From assembly GCF_003260015.1 (NCBI RefSeq), contig NZ_QCXS01000002.1:930001-994000 (forward strand): 64,000 nucleotides of DNA, given 5' to 3'. Shown in pieces: positions 16,689 to 25,700 of the stretch (the stretch's first letter is position 1; every line of letters begins with the position of its first letter). The DNA comes from Nakamurella deserti (GTDB lineage Bacteria; Actinomycetota; Actinomycetes; Mycobacteriales; Nakamurellaceae). The notes under the pieces were generated by a model. The model was not told where the DNA came from, searched no databases, and worked only from the letters and a program-made list of their open reading frames with translations. The translations under genes were made by a program, and so were the position numbers.

Positions 16689-18011
16689 ATGACCGTTCAG
16701 CCCGCCGCGCCCCGACCGGCCACCGCCGGCCGCCGTCGCCCGCACGTCGTGATCCTGGGCGGCGGCTTCGCCGGGCTCGGCGCCGTCCGTGCGCTGCGCA
16801 ACGCCGACGTCGACGTGACCCTGGTCGACCAGCGCACGTACAACACGTTCCAGCCCCTGCTGTACCAGGTCGCCACCGCAGGCCTGAACGCCGGCGACGT
16901 CACCTTCTTCCTGCGTGCGACCCGGATGAAGCAGCTGAACCTGTCGTTCCGGCACGGCGAGGTCGACAGCATCGACAGCGACGGCAACTCCGTGCACTTC
17001 ACCGACGGCAGCACGCTGGACTACGACTACCTGGTCATCTGCACCGGTGTCACCACCAACTACTTCAACACCCCCGGCGCCGAGGAGAACACCCTCGCGA
17101 TCTACTCCCGCGCCCAGGCGCTGACGCTGCGGGACCGCATCTTCACCCAGCTCGAGCACGCGGCGGCGTCCGGTGAGTTCATCGGCTCGCCCGAGCTCAC
17201 CATGGTCGTCGTGGGCGCAGGTGCCACCGGCGTGGAGACCGCCGGTGCGCTGGCCGAGATGCGCAACGACGCGATGGCCGTCGTGTACCCGGAGCTGGAC
17301 CCGCGCCGTACGCACATCGTGCTGGTCGAGATGGGCGGCGTCGTGCTGCCGCCGTTCGACAACACGCTGCGGGAGTACGCCGCCAAGGAGCTGCGCGAGC
17401 GTGGTGTCGAGCTGCGGCTGAACACCTCGGTCAAGGAGGTCAGCGCCGAAGGTGTGACCCTCGGCAACGGCGAGTTCCTGCCCGCCCGCGTGGTCATCTG
17501 GGCCACCGGCGTCACCGCCCCCAAGGTGGTCGCGAAGTGGGGCGTGCCGCAGGGCCGCGGCGGTCGCATCACGGTCGACGCCGACATGCGCGTGCACGGG
17601 TTCACCAACATCTTCGCCGCCGGCGACGTCGCGGTCACCCCGGACGCGCTCCCGCAGCTGGCCCAGCCCGCGCTGCAGGGCGGCAAGCAGGCCGGCAAGA
17701 ACATCAAGCACCTGGTCGCCGGTGAGCCCACCACCGACTTCCACTACAAGGACAAGGGCACGATGGCCACCATCGGCCGCCGCGCGGCGATCGCCGACAT
17801 CGCCCTGCCGTTCGGCAAGTCGCTGAAGCTGACCGGCACCCTGGCCTGGCTGATCTGGCTGTACGTCCACATCGCCACCCTGCTGGGCAACCGCAACCGG
17901 ATGGCCACCTTCGTCAACCTGGTGACCAAGTACCTGGCGCCGTCGCGGCGGACCAACCCGATCGTCGGCGACGTGCCGGTCTTCGACCGGGAAGCGGTCA
18001 AGAAGCAGTAG
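16689..18011 (+). CDS. ndh: Type II NADH dehydrogenase
   Basis: 440 residues. Two dinucleotide-binding motifs are visible: FAD site VVILGGGFAGLGAVRAL near residues 20-36 and NADH site MVVVGAGATGVETAG near 172-186. The FAD-proximal IFAAGDVAVT lies near 310. The C-terminal amphipathic region LAWLIWLYVHIATLLGNRNR anchors the enzyme on the inner face of the membrane. It oxidises NADH and reduces menaquinone without pumping protons. The ATG has a GAGGA ribosome-binding site six or seven bases upstream. It is followed by a strong terminator hairpin. Confidence 0.92.
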   Translation: MTVQPAAPRPATAGRRRPHVVILGGGFAGLGAVRALRNADVDVTLVDQRTYNTFQPLLYQVATAGLNAGDVTFFLRATRMKQLNLSFRHGEVDSIDSDGNSVHFTDGSTLDYDYLVICTGVTTNYFNTPGAEENTLAIYSRAQALTLRDRIFTQLEHAAASGEFIGSPELTMVVVGAGATGVETAGALAEMRNDAMAVVYPELDPRRTHIVLVEMGGVVLPPFDNTLREYAAKELRERGVELRLNTSVKEVSAEGVTLGNGEFLPARVVIWATGVTAPKVVAKWGVPQGRGGRITVDADMRVHGFTNIFAAGDVAVTPDALPQLAQPALQGGKQAGKNIKHLVAGEPTTDFHYKDKGTMATIGRRAAIADIALPFGKSLKLTGTLAWLIWLYVHIATLLGNRNRMATFVNLVTKYLAPSRRTNPIVGDVPVFDREAVKKQ

Positions 18012-18024
18012 CACGGCCACGACA

Positions 18025-18058
18025 GGGCGGTGCCGTTCCCCGGAGCGGCACCGCCCTT
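18025..18058. terminator. Strong hairpin between convergent ndh and DUF952 genes
   Basis: A perfect 12-bp stem (AGGGCGGTGCCG and its complement) with a ten-base loop is followed by TTT. Lying in a 56-bp gap between converging genes, it can serve both directions. Confidence 0.8.
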
Positions 18059-18067
18059 TCGCGTCCT

Positions 18068-18469
18068 TCAGGCCGCCGGTGGCCGGTCCACCACGTCGAG
18101 GCCGCCGAGATCGGGCAGCACCAACCGGTTCCCGTCGAACTCGACCGGGATCGCCGCCACCACCGCGTCTGCGGGCACCGGCCCGTAGACGTGCGGGAAG
18201 AGCTCGCCCTCGGCGGGGTCCCAGCGCACCGGTGAGCCGGCCGCTTCGGTGGCGGCGATGTCGATCACCAGCAGCAGCAACGGTTCCGGGTCGTCGGCGT
18301 AGAACCGCTGCGCCACCATGGGCAGCTGGCCGGCGGTGCTGGTGTGGATGAAGCCTTCCTGGGCCAGCGTCCGGCCGCGGGTGGAGCGGTCGAACCAGCC
18401 GGTCAGCAGGGTCTGGTTCCACTCGTCGACGTGGGCCAGGTGCAGGATCCGGCCGGCGGTCCCGGTCAT
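18068..18469 (-). CDS. DUF952 family protein
   Basis: 133 residues matching the DUF952 family of small cytoplasmic proteins of unknown function, related by fold to ADP-ribosyltransferase-like proteins. Conserved segments visible are ILHLAHVDEW near the start, EGFIHTSTAGQLPMVAQRFY, and FPHVYGPVPADAV. The second of two in-frame ATGs was chosen because GAGGAG lies six bases upstream of it; the first directly abuts that sequence. Divergent from the queuosine-precursor transporter gene by 81 bp. Confidence 0.82.
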   Translation of the reverse strand: MTGTAGRILHLAHVDEWNQTLLTGWFDRSTRGRTLAQEGFIHTSTAGQLPMVAQRFYADDPEPLLLLVIDIAATEAAGSPVRWDPAEGELFPHVYGPVPADAVVAAIPVEFDGNRLVLPDLGGLDVVDRPPAA

Positions 18470-18550
18470 GGTCATCTCCTCGGGTCGGGCTGTCGATCCT
18501 GCCAGAGCCGGATTTCGCCGGCGGCGCCGGAGCTGGGAGGATGGCGACCC

Positions 18551-19243
18551 GTGACCGATCCCCGCACCACCCCGCTCGCCCCGCTGTCCGGAATCGACGC
18601 CGCCGCCGGACACGGCCGACGGGGCATCTACGACCTCGTCATCATGGCGTTCTGCGTCTTCCTGCTGCTGAGCAACATCGGCGCCACGAAGCTCATCGAG
18701 TTCGGCCCGATCCTCACCGACGGCGGCGCCATCCTGTTCCCCCTGACGTACATCCTCGGGGACGTCCTCACCGAGGTGTACGGGCTGCGCGGCGCGCGCC
18801 GGGCGATCATCGCCGGGTTCGCGGTCTCGATCCTGGCGTCGCTGACGTTCTGGCTCGTGCAGATCGCCCCCGCGGCCGCGGACTACCCCAACCAGGCCGC
18901 GTTCGAGGCGGTACTGGGCGTCGTGCCGCGGTTCGTGCTCGCCAGCATCTGCGGCTACCTGGTCGGGCAGTTCCTCAACGCCTGGGTGCTGGTGAAGATC
19001 AAGTCCCGCACCGGCGAGAAGGCGCTCTGGGCCCGACTTCTCGGGTCCACGGTGGTCGGCGAGTTCGCCGACACACTGGTCTTCGCCGCGGTCGCCTGGA
19101 TCGGTGTGCTGGCCGCGCCGGAGTTCATCCAGTTCGTGCTCATCGGGTTCGTCTACAAGACCGCTGTCGAGGTCGTCATGCTGCCGGTCACCTACCGGGT
19201 CATCGCGGTCATCAAGCGGCAGGAAGGCATCGCGGTCCGCTGA
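18551..19243 (+). CDS. yhhQ: Queuosine precursor transporter (YhhQ/VUT family)
   Basis: 230 residues with about six membrane helices. Family hallmarks are FCVFLLLSNIGATKL, GAILFPLTYILGDVLTEVYG and the late GFVYKTAVEVVMLPVTYRV. YhhQ-type proteins import queuosine precursors such as preQ0/preQ1 or queuine. The next gene, converging from the other strand, is tRNA-guanine transglycosylase, which uses such a base, so the pair suggests salvage. The GTG start follows a GGAGG about ten bases upstream. Confidence 0.88.
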   Translation: MTDPRTTPLAPLSGIDAAAGHGRRGIYDLVIMAFCVFLLLSNIGATKLIEFGPILTDGGAILFPLTYILGDVLTEVYGLRGARRAIIAGFAVSILASLTFWLVQIAPAAADYPNQAAFEAVLGVVPRFVLASICGYLVGQFLNAWVLVKIKSRTGEKALWARLLGSTVVGEFADTLVFAAVAWIGVLAAPEFIQFVLIGFVYKTAVEVVMLPVTYRVIAVIKRQEGIAVR

Positions 19244-19244
19244 G

Positions 19245-19260
19245 CCCGCCACCGCGGGCC
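19245..19260. terminator. Hairpin between convergent yhhQ and tgt
   Basis: GCCCGC-CACC-GCGGGC is a perfect 6-bp stem with a four-base loop filling the 18-bp gap between the two stop codons. No T run. Confidence 0.5.
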
Positions 19261-19261
19261 G

Positions 19262-20500
19262 TCAGCGCGCCGGGTAGTACCGCCGCAGCGTCTCGGTGCG
19301 CAGCTCGTCGAACCACCCGCCGTCGATGCTCGCCCGGATGTCGTCGACCATCCGCACGATGAAGCGCTCGTTGTGGATGGTGGCCAGCGTGAAGCCGGTC
19401 ATCTCCTTGGCCTTGAACAGATGGTGCAGGTACGCCCGGCTGTAGTGCGTGCAGGTGTAGCAGTCGCAGCCGTCGGCGAGCGGCCCGAAGTCGCGCTTGT
19501 AGCGGGCCCCGGTGAGGTTGTAGCGGCCGTCGGGGGAGTAGATCGCGGCGTTACGGGCCACCCGGGACGGCGACACGCAGTCGAAGGTGTCCACGCCGTG
19601 CTCGATGGCGGCGAACATGTCGTCCGGTTCGCTGATGCCCAGCAGGTGCCGGGGTTTGTCGCGGGGCAGCTCCTCGGCGACCCACGACACGATGGTCCCC
19701 AGGTGCTGCTTCTCCAGCGCCCCGCCGATACCGAAGCCGTCGAAGTCCATGGCCCCGAGATCACGGGCGGCCTTGCGCCGCAGGTCCTCGTACTGCGCGC
19801 CCTGCAGCACCCCGAACAGCGCCTGCGGCGGCCGGTGGGTGCGCTCGGCGGCGAGCCGCTGGTGTTCGGCGACGCAGCGCTCGGCCCAGCGCCGGGTGCG
19901 CTCCAGCGACTCCTCCTGGTACCCCCGGGTGTTCATCAGGGTGGTGAGCTCGTCGAAGGCGAAGATGATGTCGGCGCCCAGTCGGTGCTGGATCTGCATC
20001 GACACCTCGGGGGTGAAGCGGTGCACGTCCCCGTTGAGGTGGGACTTGAACGTCACGCCGTCCTCGTCGACGTGGGCCAGCCGGGTCTTGCCCTCGGCGA
20101 TCACGTCGTCGGCCCGGGCCGTGGTCGAGTCCATCGACAGCACCTTCTTGAAGCCGGCGCCCAGCGAGAGCACCTGGAAGCCGCCGCTGTCGGTGAAGGT
20201 CGGCCCGTCCCAGTGCATGAACGCCCCGAGACCGCCCGCCTCGTCGACGATGTCGGCACCGGGCTGGAGGAACAGGTGGTAGGCGTTGGCCAGCACCGCC
20301 TGGGCGCCGAGGTCACGGACCGACTCGGGCAGCAGCGTCTTGACCGTCGCCTTGGTGCCCACGGCGATGAACGCCGGGGTGCGGATCTCGCCGTGCGGCG
20401 TGGCGATCACTCCTGAGCGGCCGCCGCGGCCGCCGTCCAGTTCCGACGTCACGGTGAACACGTCCTCCACCCCACCACACCGGACGCCCGGGGACCGCAT
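19262..20500 (-). CDS. tgt: tRNA-guanine transglycosylase
   Basis: 412 residues from the ATG; a GTG ten codons in (position 20470, starting VEDVFTV) matches the usual N-terminus of the family and may be the true start. Visible motifs: substrate Asp in TDSGGFQVLSLG, the nucleophile region FDCVSPSRVARN, and the zinc site CDCYTCTHYSRAYLHH. The enzyme exchanges guanine-34 of GUN-anticodon tRNAs for a 7-deazaguanine. No other queuosine synthesis genes are in the window; the neighbouring precursor transporter supports salvage. Confidence 0.93.
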   Translation of the reverse strand: MRSPGVRCGGVEDVFTVTSELDGGRGGRSGVIATPHGEIRTPAFIAVGTKATVKTLLPESVRDLGAQAVLANAYHLFLQPGADIVDEAGGLGAFMHWDGPTFTDSGGFQVLSLGAGFKKVLSMDSTTARADDVIAEGKTRLAHVDEDGVTFKSHLNGDVHRFTPEVSMQIQHRLGADIIFAFDELTTLMNTRGYQEESLERTRRWAERCVAEHQRLAAERTHRPPQALFGVLQGAQYEDLRRKAARDLGAMDFDGFGIGGALEKQHLGTIVSWVAEELPRDKPRHLLGISEPDDMFAAIEHGVDTFDCVSPSRVARNAAIYSPDGRYNLTGARYKRDFGPLADGCDCYTCTHYSRAYLHHLFKAKEMTGFTLATIHNERFIVRMVDDIRASIDGGWFDELRTETLRRYYPAR

Positions 20501-20551
20501 CGGGCGTCCGGGGGACGGTGCCGCCGGGCGGCGACCGGGCCCGCGGTAGGC

Positions 20552-20557
20552 AAGGAT
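20552..20557 (+). promoter_or_regulatory. -10-like hexamer of the GH13 gene
   Basis: AAGGAT lies exactly six bases before the ATG. It decides the start at 20564 over the GTG two codons upstream. Confidence 0.45.
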
Positions 20558-20563
20558 GTGGCC

Positions 20564-22606
20564 ATGATCAACGCTCCGTTCCCCGCCGCCCCGGCCGGAG
20601 ACGCCCCCGTCGGTACCGGGCCGTCGCCCAGTTCGATGCCCGCGGTCAGCGCGGATTCCACCGACGTGCACCCGGACGCCGACCGGCGGCAACGGATGCG
20701 GGCGGTCGCCGCGGAGGTGCTGGCCGGAGAGCCGGACCACCGGCGGGAGCTGTTCGACGTCCGGTTGACCAAGTGGTGGCCCGACCTGTGGGAGGGGCTC
20801 GCCGAGCTGTACCCGGCGGCGCAGGCCGACGACCTGGGCCGCCGGCTGGTGACGTCGGCCGCGTCGGCGTTCGCCCGGCGCGAGCCGGAGCTGCAGCACC
20901 TGGACCTCGTGCGCACCCTGAGCCCCGACTGGTTCCAGAGTCAGTCGATGCTCGGGTACGCCGCCTACGCCGAGCGCTTCGCCGGGAACCTGGCCGGTGT
21001 CGCCGGCAGGATCGACTACCTGCACGAGCTGGGTGTCACCTACCTGCACCTGATGCCGCTGCTGACACCCCGGCAGGGCGACTCCGACGGCGGGTACGCC
21101 GTGGCCGACTACCGCAGTGTGCGCAGCGATCTCGGTACCACCGAGGATCTGCGGGCGCTGGCCGGGCAGCTGCGGCGGGCCGGGATCAGCCTCGTGCTGG
21201 ACCTGGTGCTCAACCACGTCGCCCGCGAGCACGAGTGGGCGGTGAAGGCCCGGCAGGGCGACCCGAAGTACCGCGACTACTTCTACGTCTTCGCCGACCG
21301 CGACCAGGTCGACGCCTTCGAGGCGACGCTGCCCGAGGTGTTCCCCGACTTCGCGCCGGGCAACTTCACCTGGGACGACGAGCTGCAGGGCTGGGTGTGG
21401 ACGACGTTCAACGAGTTCCAGTGGGACGTCAACTGGAGCAATCCCGACGTGCTGTTCGAGTACGCCGACATCGTCCTGTTCCTGGCCGGTCTCGGCGTGG
21501 AGGTGCTCCGGATGGACGCCATCGCGTTCATGTGGAAGCGGCTGGACACCAACTCCCAGAACCAGCCGGAGGTGCACGCGATCGCCCGGACGTTGCGTGC
21601 GCTGGCCCGGATCGCGTGCCCGGCCCTGGCGTTCAAGGCGGAGGCGATCGTCGCGCCGCAGGACCTGGTTCAGTACCTCGGGCAGGGCCGCCACTACGGC
21701 AAGGTCAGCGACATCGCGTACCACAACTCGCTGATGGTGCAGCTGTGGTCGATGCTGGCCGCCGGCGACGTGCGGCTGGCGGTCGAGGCGCTGCGCGGGT
21801 TGCCGCCGGTCCCACCGACGACGTCCTGGGTCACCTACGTGCGCTGCCACGACGACATCGGCTGGGCCATCGACGACACCGACGCCTGGCGGTCGGGCCT
21901 CAACGGCTGGGACCATCGCCGTTTCCTGTCCGACTTCTACAGCGGCGAGTACCCCGGCACGCCCGCCCGCGGGCTGGTGTTCCAGAGCAACCCGGCCACC
22001 GGCGACCGCCGGATCAGCGGAACCACCGCGAGTCTCGTCGGGTTGGAGGCGGCGCTGGCCGCCGGCGACGGGGCCGCGGTGGACACCGCGATCGCCCGGA
22101 TCTCGCTGTCACATGCCCTCATCATGGGCTGGGGAGGGATCCCGGTCATCTGGTCCGGCGACGAGCTGGCGCAGCTGAACGACCCGGCGTGGGCGACGGA
22201 GCCGGGGCACGAGGCCGACAACCGCTGGGCGCACCGGCCGCGGCTGGACTGGGAGCTGGCGCGACGGCGGCGCGAGCCCTACAGCGTCCAGCAACGGGTG
22301 TTCGACGCGTTGGCGCACCTGCAGCGGATCCGCGCGACGCTGCCGCAGTTCCACGCCTCGGTGCCGCCGCGGATCACCGAGGTGTACGACACCGCGGTGC
22401 TGCCGGTGCTGCGGGAGCATCCGCTCGGGCCGCTGCTGGGGCTGTACAACGTCAGCGACAGCTGGCGGCCCTACCCGCGGGAGGCACTGGCCGCGCTGGG
22501 TCTCGACGGCGGAGTGGACCGCGTCAGCGGTGAGCCGCTGTCGTGGGGTGACGACGGTGACCTGTGGTTGTCGCCCTACGGCTTCCGCTGGATCAGCGCC
22601 CGCTGA
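20564..22606 (+). CDS. Amylosucrase-like GH13 glycoside hydrolase/transferase
   Basis: 680 residues. The sequence follows the GH13_4 (amylosucrase) pattern: an N-terminal helical domain (about 1-110), then the (beta/alpha)8 barrel. Catalytic residues by position in their motifs are Asp318 (nucleophile, VLRMDAIAF), Glu360 (acid/base, FKAEAIV) and Asp430 (VRCHDDIGW). The segment LPEVFPDFAPGNFTWD is characteristic of amylosucrases. Such enzymes make alpha-1,4-glucan from sucrose or isomerise it; closely related members are sucrose hydrolases. It is divergent from tgt and its end overlaps the convergent MerR gene by 14 bp. Confidence 0.85.
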   Translation: MINAPFPAAPAGDAPVGTGPSPSSMPAVSADSTDVHPDADRRQRMRAVAAEVLAGEPDHRRELFDVRLTKWWPDLWEGLAELYPAAQADDLGRRLVTSAASAFARREPELQHLDLVRTLSPDWFQSQSMLGYAAYAERFAGNLAGVAGRIDYLHELGVTYLHLMPLLTPRQGDSDGGYAVADYRSVRSDLGTTEDLRALAGQLRRAGISLVLDLVLNHVAREHEWAVKARQGDPKYRDYFYVFADRDQVDAFEATLPEVFPDFAPGNFTWDDELQGWVWTTFNEFQWDVNWSNPDVLFEYADIVLFLAGLGVEVLRMDAIAFMWKRLDTNSQNQPEVHAIARTLRALARIACPALAFKAEAIVAPQDLVQYLGQGRHYGKVSDIAYHNSLMVQLWSMLAAGDVRLAVEALRGLPPVPPTTSWVTYVRCHDDIGWAIDDTDAWRSGLNGWDHRRFLSDFYSGEYPGTPARGLVFQSNPATGDRRISGTTASLVGLEAALAAGDGAAVDTAIARISLSHALIMGWGGIPVIWSGDELAQLNDPAWATEPGHEADNRWAHRPRLDWELARRRREPYSVQQRVFDALAHLQRIRATLPQFHASVPPRITEVYDTAVLPVLREHPLGPLLGLYNVSDSWRPYPREALAALGLDGGVDRVSGEPLSWGDDGDLWLSPYGFRWISAR

Positions 22607-23306
22607 CCCGGGTCCGGCCGGCGGCGGGATCGTGGTCGTGCCGGTGGGTGCGGGGCGCCGGCAGGGTGGCCGCGGCGTCCGGGTCGGCGCCGGTGGTCCC
22701 GTCGCCGGGCAGGGCGGCGGACACCTGCGCCATCCGACGCAGCGCGGTGAAGAGGGCGTCGTCGAGGACGGCGGCCAGGACGGCACGCTCAGGGTCCGGC
22801 CCGTGGTCCCGCTCGTCCGCCCGGGAGTCGGCGGTGAGGGTGGCCGCCGCGGCGTAGGCGCGCATCGTGGCCGACGTGTGGTGCAGGTCCAGTTCGTGCA
22901 TCATCCCGAGCAGGGTGGCGGCCGCGAGCCGGTGTTCGTCGTTGTCGGTCAGGCGCCAGCCGCGCTCGCGCATCACGGCGTCGACCAGCGTGAAGCGGGG
23001 TTCGACCCCGGCGGCGGGTCGTTCGCTGACCCGGGCGGTGACCGTGCGCGAGAGCAGGGCGAACAACTCCTCCGGTCCCGGTCCGCCGTCCTCGGCCAGC
23101 CGGAGCAGCTCGCCCACGGTGTTCAGTGAGTACCCGCCGAGCTCGGTGAGGCTGCGGATCAGGGCGAGCCGGCGGACGTGGTGCTCGTCGTACTGCGACT
23201 GGTTGGGGCTGGTGCGGTGTCCGGGCGGCAGCAGACCTTCCCGCAGATAGAACTTGATGGTGGGCACCGGCACGCCGGAGGCCCTGCTCAACGCCGCCAT
23301 CCGCAT
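22593..23306 (-). CDS. MerR family transcriptional regulator
   Basis: 237 residues. The N-terminal MerR HTH is clear (MRMAALSRASGVPVPTIKFYLREGLLPP, about residues 1-28, then the wing with QYDEHHVRRLALI). A long C-terminal region (about 75-237) is helical and of unknown ligand. It begins ALSRASGVP rather than the metal-sensor type and lacks obvious Cys ligands. The ATG has TACACT exactly six bases upstream (leaderless layout). It converges on the amylosucrase-like gene with a 14-bp overlap of coding ends, and is divergent from the glycosylase gene. Confidence 0.85.
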   Translation of the reverse strand: MRMAALSRASGVPVPTIKFYLREGLLPPGHRTSPNQSQYDEHHVRRLALIRSLTELGGYSLNTVGELLRLAEDGGPGPEELFALLSRTVTARVSERPAAGVEPRFTLVDAVMRERGWRLTDNDEHRLAAATLLGMMHELDLHHTSATMRAYAAAATLTADSRADERDHGPDPERAVLAAVLDDALFTALRRMAQVSAALPGDGTTGADPDAAATLPAPRTHRHDHDPAAGRTRVSGR

Positions 23307-23312
23307 GCCGGG

Positions 23313-23318
23313 AGTGTA
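23313..23318 (-). promoter_or_regulatory. -10-like hexamer of the MerR gene
   Basis: TACACT (minus strand) is exactly six bases before the ATG; no ribosome-binding site. Confidence 0.5.
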
Positions 23319-23510
23319 GTCAGCAGGGGACTTCCGCACTCCCCGTTCAGGGCGAATGCATGGTGACGCGGAGTGATGCGGTGGGCGGCGCCGCCGGATC
23401 CGGGAACGTCGGCCACCCGATCGGGTCCGACTCGGGGCCGGCCGGTGGCCGCGACGACGACCCCGGCGGAGCCCGGGAGGTACGCCCGGACGCCGCCGCG
23501 AGTGACCGTT

Positions 23511-23516
23511 CATACT
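23511..23516 (+). promoter_or_regulatory. -10-like hexamer of the Fpg/Nei gene
   Basis: CATACT is exactly six bases before the ATG; leaderless layout. Confidence 0.5.
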
Positions 23517-23522
23517 GACCGG

Positions 23523-24392
23523 ATGCCGGAGCTTCCCGAGATCACCGCGTTGGGCGCCTTCCTCACCGAGCACGCCGCGGACGACCCGATCGCGTTCGTG
23601 CAGCCCGCAGCCATGGGGCTGCTGGCGACGGTGCAGCCCCCGATCGGTGCGCTGGTCGGGGGCACGATCACCGCGGTGGGTCGGCACGGGAAGTTCCTGG
23701 ACATCACGGTGACCGGCGGCGCGTCGCCGGAGCCGCTGCACCTGATCCTGCACCTGGCCCGCGCGGGGTGGCTGCGGTGGTCGGACGCGATGTCCACGGC
23801 GATGATCAAGCTGGGCGGGCCGATCGCCCTGCGGGTGCGGCTGACGTCCGGGTCGGGGTTCGACGTCACCGAGGCGGGGACCAAGAAGTCGGTGACCGCC
23901 TGGGTGGTGGCCGATCCGATGACGGTGCCCGGGGTGGCGCGGCTCGGACCGGACGCCCTGGAGATCACCTTCGACGAGTTCGCCGCGCTCGCCTCGGCGT
24001 CGGCGGCCCAGCTCAAGTCGTTCCTGCGCGACCAGAACCTGATCGCCGGTATCGGCAACGCCTATTCCGACGAGATCCTGCACACCGCGAAGCTGTCGCC
24101 CTACCAGGCCGGCAAGCGGCTGACCGAGGAGGAGACGCACCGGCTGTACGACGCGATGCGGTCCGTGCTCACCGAGGCCATCGAGCGGTCCGTCGGGCAG
24201 GAGGCGGCCCGGCTCAAGGGGGAGAAGCGCACCGGCCTGCGGGTGCACGCGCGGTTCGGTCAGAAGTGCCCGGTGTGCGGGGACACGATCGCCCAGGTCG
24301 AGTTCGCCGACCGGACGTTCCAGTACTGCCCGACCTGCCAGACCGGTGGACGCACGCTCGCCGACCGGGCGATGTCGCGACTGCTGAAGTGA
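23523..24392 (+). CDS. Fpg/Nei family DNA glycosylase
   Basis: 289 residues. It begins MPELPEI, so after Met removal the N-terminal Pro and Glu are the catalytic residues, confirming the start. The helix-two-turn-helix region (LKSFLRDQNLIAGIGNAYSDEIL) and the C-terminal zinc finger (CPVC...CPTC) are intact. These bifunctional enzymes remove oxidised bases and nick DNA. In the family segment GIGN-YA-EIL this protein has NAYSDEILHTAKLSP, typical of the actinobacterial Nei-like group. Only 44 bp separate it from the FKBP gene. Confidence 0.9.
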   Translation: MPELPEITALGAFLTEHAADDPIAFVQPAAMGLLATVQPPIGALVGGTITAVGRHGKFLDITVTGGASPEPLHLILHLARAGWLRWSDAMSTAMIKLGGPIALRVRLTSGSGFDVTEAGTKKSVTAWVVADPMTVPGVARLGPDALEITFDEFAALASASAAQLKSFLRDQNLIAGIGNAYSDEILHTAKLSPYQAGKRLTEEETHRLYDAMRSVLTEAIERSVGQEAARLKGEKRTGLRVHARFGQKCPVCGDTIAQVEFADRTFQYCPTCQTGGRTLADRAMSRLLK

Positions 24393-24436
24393 CGCCGGGT
24401 GCGGTGCTCCGACCGGTGATGCGGTTGGATGGGGGT

Positions 24437-24805
24437 ATGACCTCACCGCAGAAGCCCACCGTCGACGCCCCCACCGGCCCGGCCCCGACCGAACTCGAGA
24501 TCACCGACATCACCGTCGGTGACGGCGCCGAGGCCCAGGCCGGCTCGACCGTCGACGTGCACTACCTCGGCGTCTCGTTCGACTCCGGCGAGGAGTTCGA
24601 CTCGTCGTGGAGCCGCAACCAGTCCATCAACTTCCCGCTGCGCAGCCTGATCGCCGGCTGGCAGCAGGGCATTCCCGGCATGAAGGTCGGCGGCCGCCGG
24701 CAGCTGGTCTGCCCGCCGCAGCTGGCCTACGGTCCCAAGGGCGGCGGTCACCCGCTCTCCGGCCAGACCCTCATCTTCGTCATCGACCTGCTGGGCGTGA
24801 AGTAA
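24437..24805 (+). CDS. FKBP-type peptidyl-prolyl isomerase
   Basis: 122 residues: a short disordered N-terminus (about 1-18) and one FKBP domain. Active-site pattern visible in VDVHYLGVSFDSGEEFDSSW, LIAGWQQGIPGMKVGGRR and LAYGPKGGGHPLSGQTLIFVIDLL. No signal peptide, so cytoplasmic. TTGGAT lies six bases before the ATG, a weaker match to the leaderless pattern. Assists protein folding. Confidence 0.9.
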   Translation: MTSPQKPTVDAPTGPAPTELEITDITVGDGAEAQAGSTVDVHYLGVSFDSGEEFDSSWSRNQSINFPLRSLIAGWQQGIPGMKVGGRRQLVCPPQLAYGPKGGGHPLSGQTLIFVIDLLGVK

Positions 24806-24890
24806 CCGCGCACCGCCGTGTGAACCACGCCATGCTCGCGGACGGCGCCGGTGGGGTGACCCGCCGCCGCTGTTCGGGCAGGTGACAGTC

Positions 24891-25610
24891 ATGACCTTCC
24901 CGCACGTCCCGCCCCGGCTGCCCCGGCCGGTCGTCTTCGACCAGGTCTGGGCCGACCTGACGTTCCTGCACTGGGCGGTCGACCCGGCGGACGTCGCCCC
25001 CTACCTCCCGCCCGGCACCCGCCCCGACGTCTGGTCCGACGGCGCCACCCACGTCGGACTGGTCCCGTTCCGGATGGCCTCGGCCGGCCCGGGAACGGGT
25101 CTGCCCGTGCCGTTCTTCGGGCGCTTTCTGGAGACCAACATCCGGCTCTACTCGGTCGACGACGCCGGCCGCCACGGCGTGGTGTTCCGGTCGCTGGACG
25201 CCACCCGCCTCGCCGTCGTCCTGCTGGCGCGGTGGGGCATCCGCATCCCGTACCAGTGGTCGTCGATCTCGCTGTCCGCGGCGGGTCCCGTCCGGGTGTA
25301 CCGCACCGCCCGCCGCTGGCCTCGCCCCCGCGTCACCAGCGAGGTGGCCGTGGAGATCGGCGCCCCCACCGAGGCCACCCCGGTCGAGGAGTTCCTCACC
25401 CGCCGGTGGGGGATGCACAGCCGGTTCGGCCGCCGCACGATGTGGACCCCGAACCGGCACGACCCGTGGGTGCTGCACGAGGCGTCCCTCCGGCATCTCG
25501 ACGACGGGCTCGGTGCCTCCGCCGGCTTCCCGCTGTCCGGAGCACCCACCCTGCGTCCGCTGTGGACGGCGGGGGTCCGCACCCAGTTCGGCCGCCCGAC
25601 GCTGATCTGA
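24891..25610 (+). CDS. DUF2071 (YqjF-like) protein
   Basis: 239 residues of the DUF2071/COG3361 family, soluble proteins of unknown function with a fold related to acetoacetate decarboxylase. Visible family segments are FLHWAVDPADVAPYLPPGTRPD, VGLVPFRM, and FGRFLETNIRLYS. The ATG was preferred to the GTG three codons upstream because AGGTGA sits five bases before it. The gene stands alone, 85 bp after the FKBP gene. Confidence 0.85.
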   Translation: MTFPHVPPRLPRPVVFDQVWADLTFLHWAVDPADVAPYLPPGTRPDVWSDGATHVGLVPFRMASAGPGTGLPVPFFGRFLETNIRLYSVDDAGRHGVVFRSLDATRLAVVLLARWGIRIPYQWSSISLSAAGPVRVYRTARRWPRPRVTSEVAVEIGAPTEATPVEEFLTRRWGMHSRFGRRTMWTPNRHDPWVLHEASLRHLDDGLGASAGFPLSGAPTLRPLWTAGVRTQFGRPTLI

Positions 25611-25655
25611 GCCGCTGCCCGGCGGGGCGCGCGCGCCCCGGGACGGCGGTGTCCG

Positions 25656-25661
25656 CATACT
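25656..25661 (+). promoter_or_regulatory. -10 element of the DUF6394/potassium channel operon
   Basis: CATACT lies 45 bases before the GTG start, which has its own GGGAGGAG ribosome-binding site. No clear -35. Confidence 0.45.
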
Positions 25662-25700
25662 GGCGTCGCACCGCGCGTCGCGGCCGCCGGGAGGAGTGTC

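Noticed and set aside
20501-21916. A long minus-strand extension of the tgt frame opposite the amylosucrase-like gene.
   Set aside because: The extra N-terminal part is low-complexity His/Arg/Gly sequence with no tgt resemblance; the tgt gene starts at or below 20500.
23307-24446. A minus-strand extension of the MerR frame opposite the glycosylase gene.
   Set aside because: The MerR domain begins at the chosen ATG, which has a -10 at the right distance; upstream residues are unstructured.
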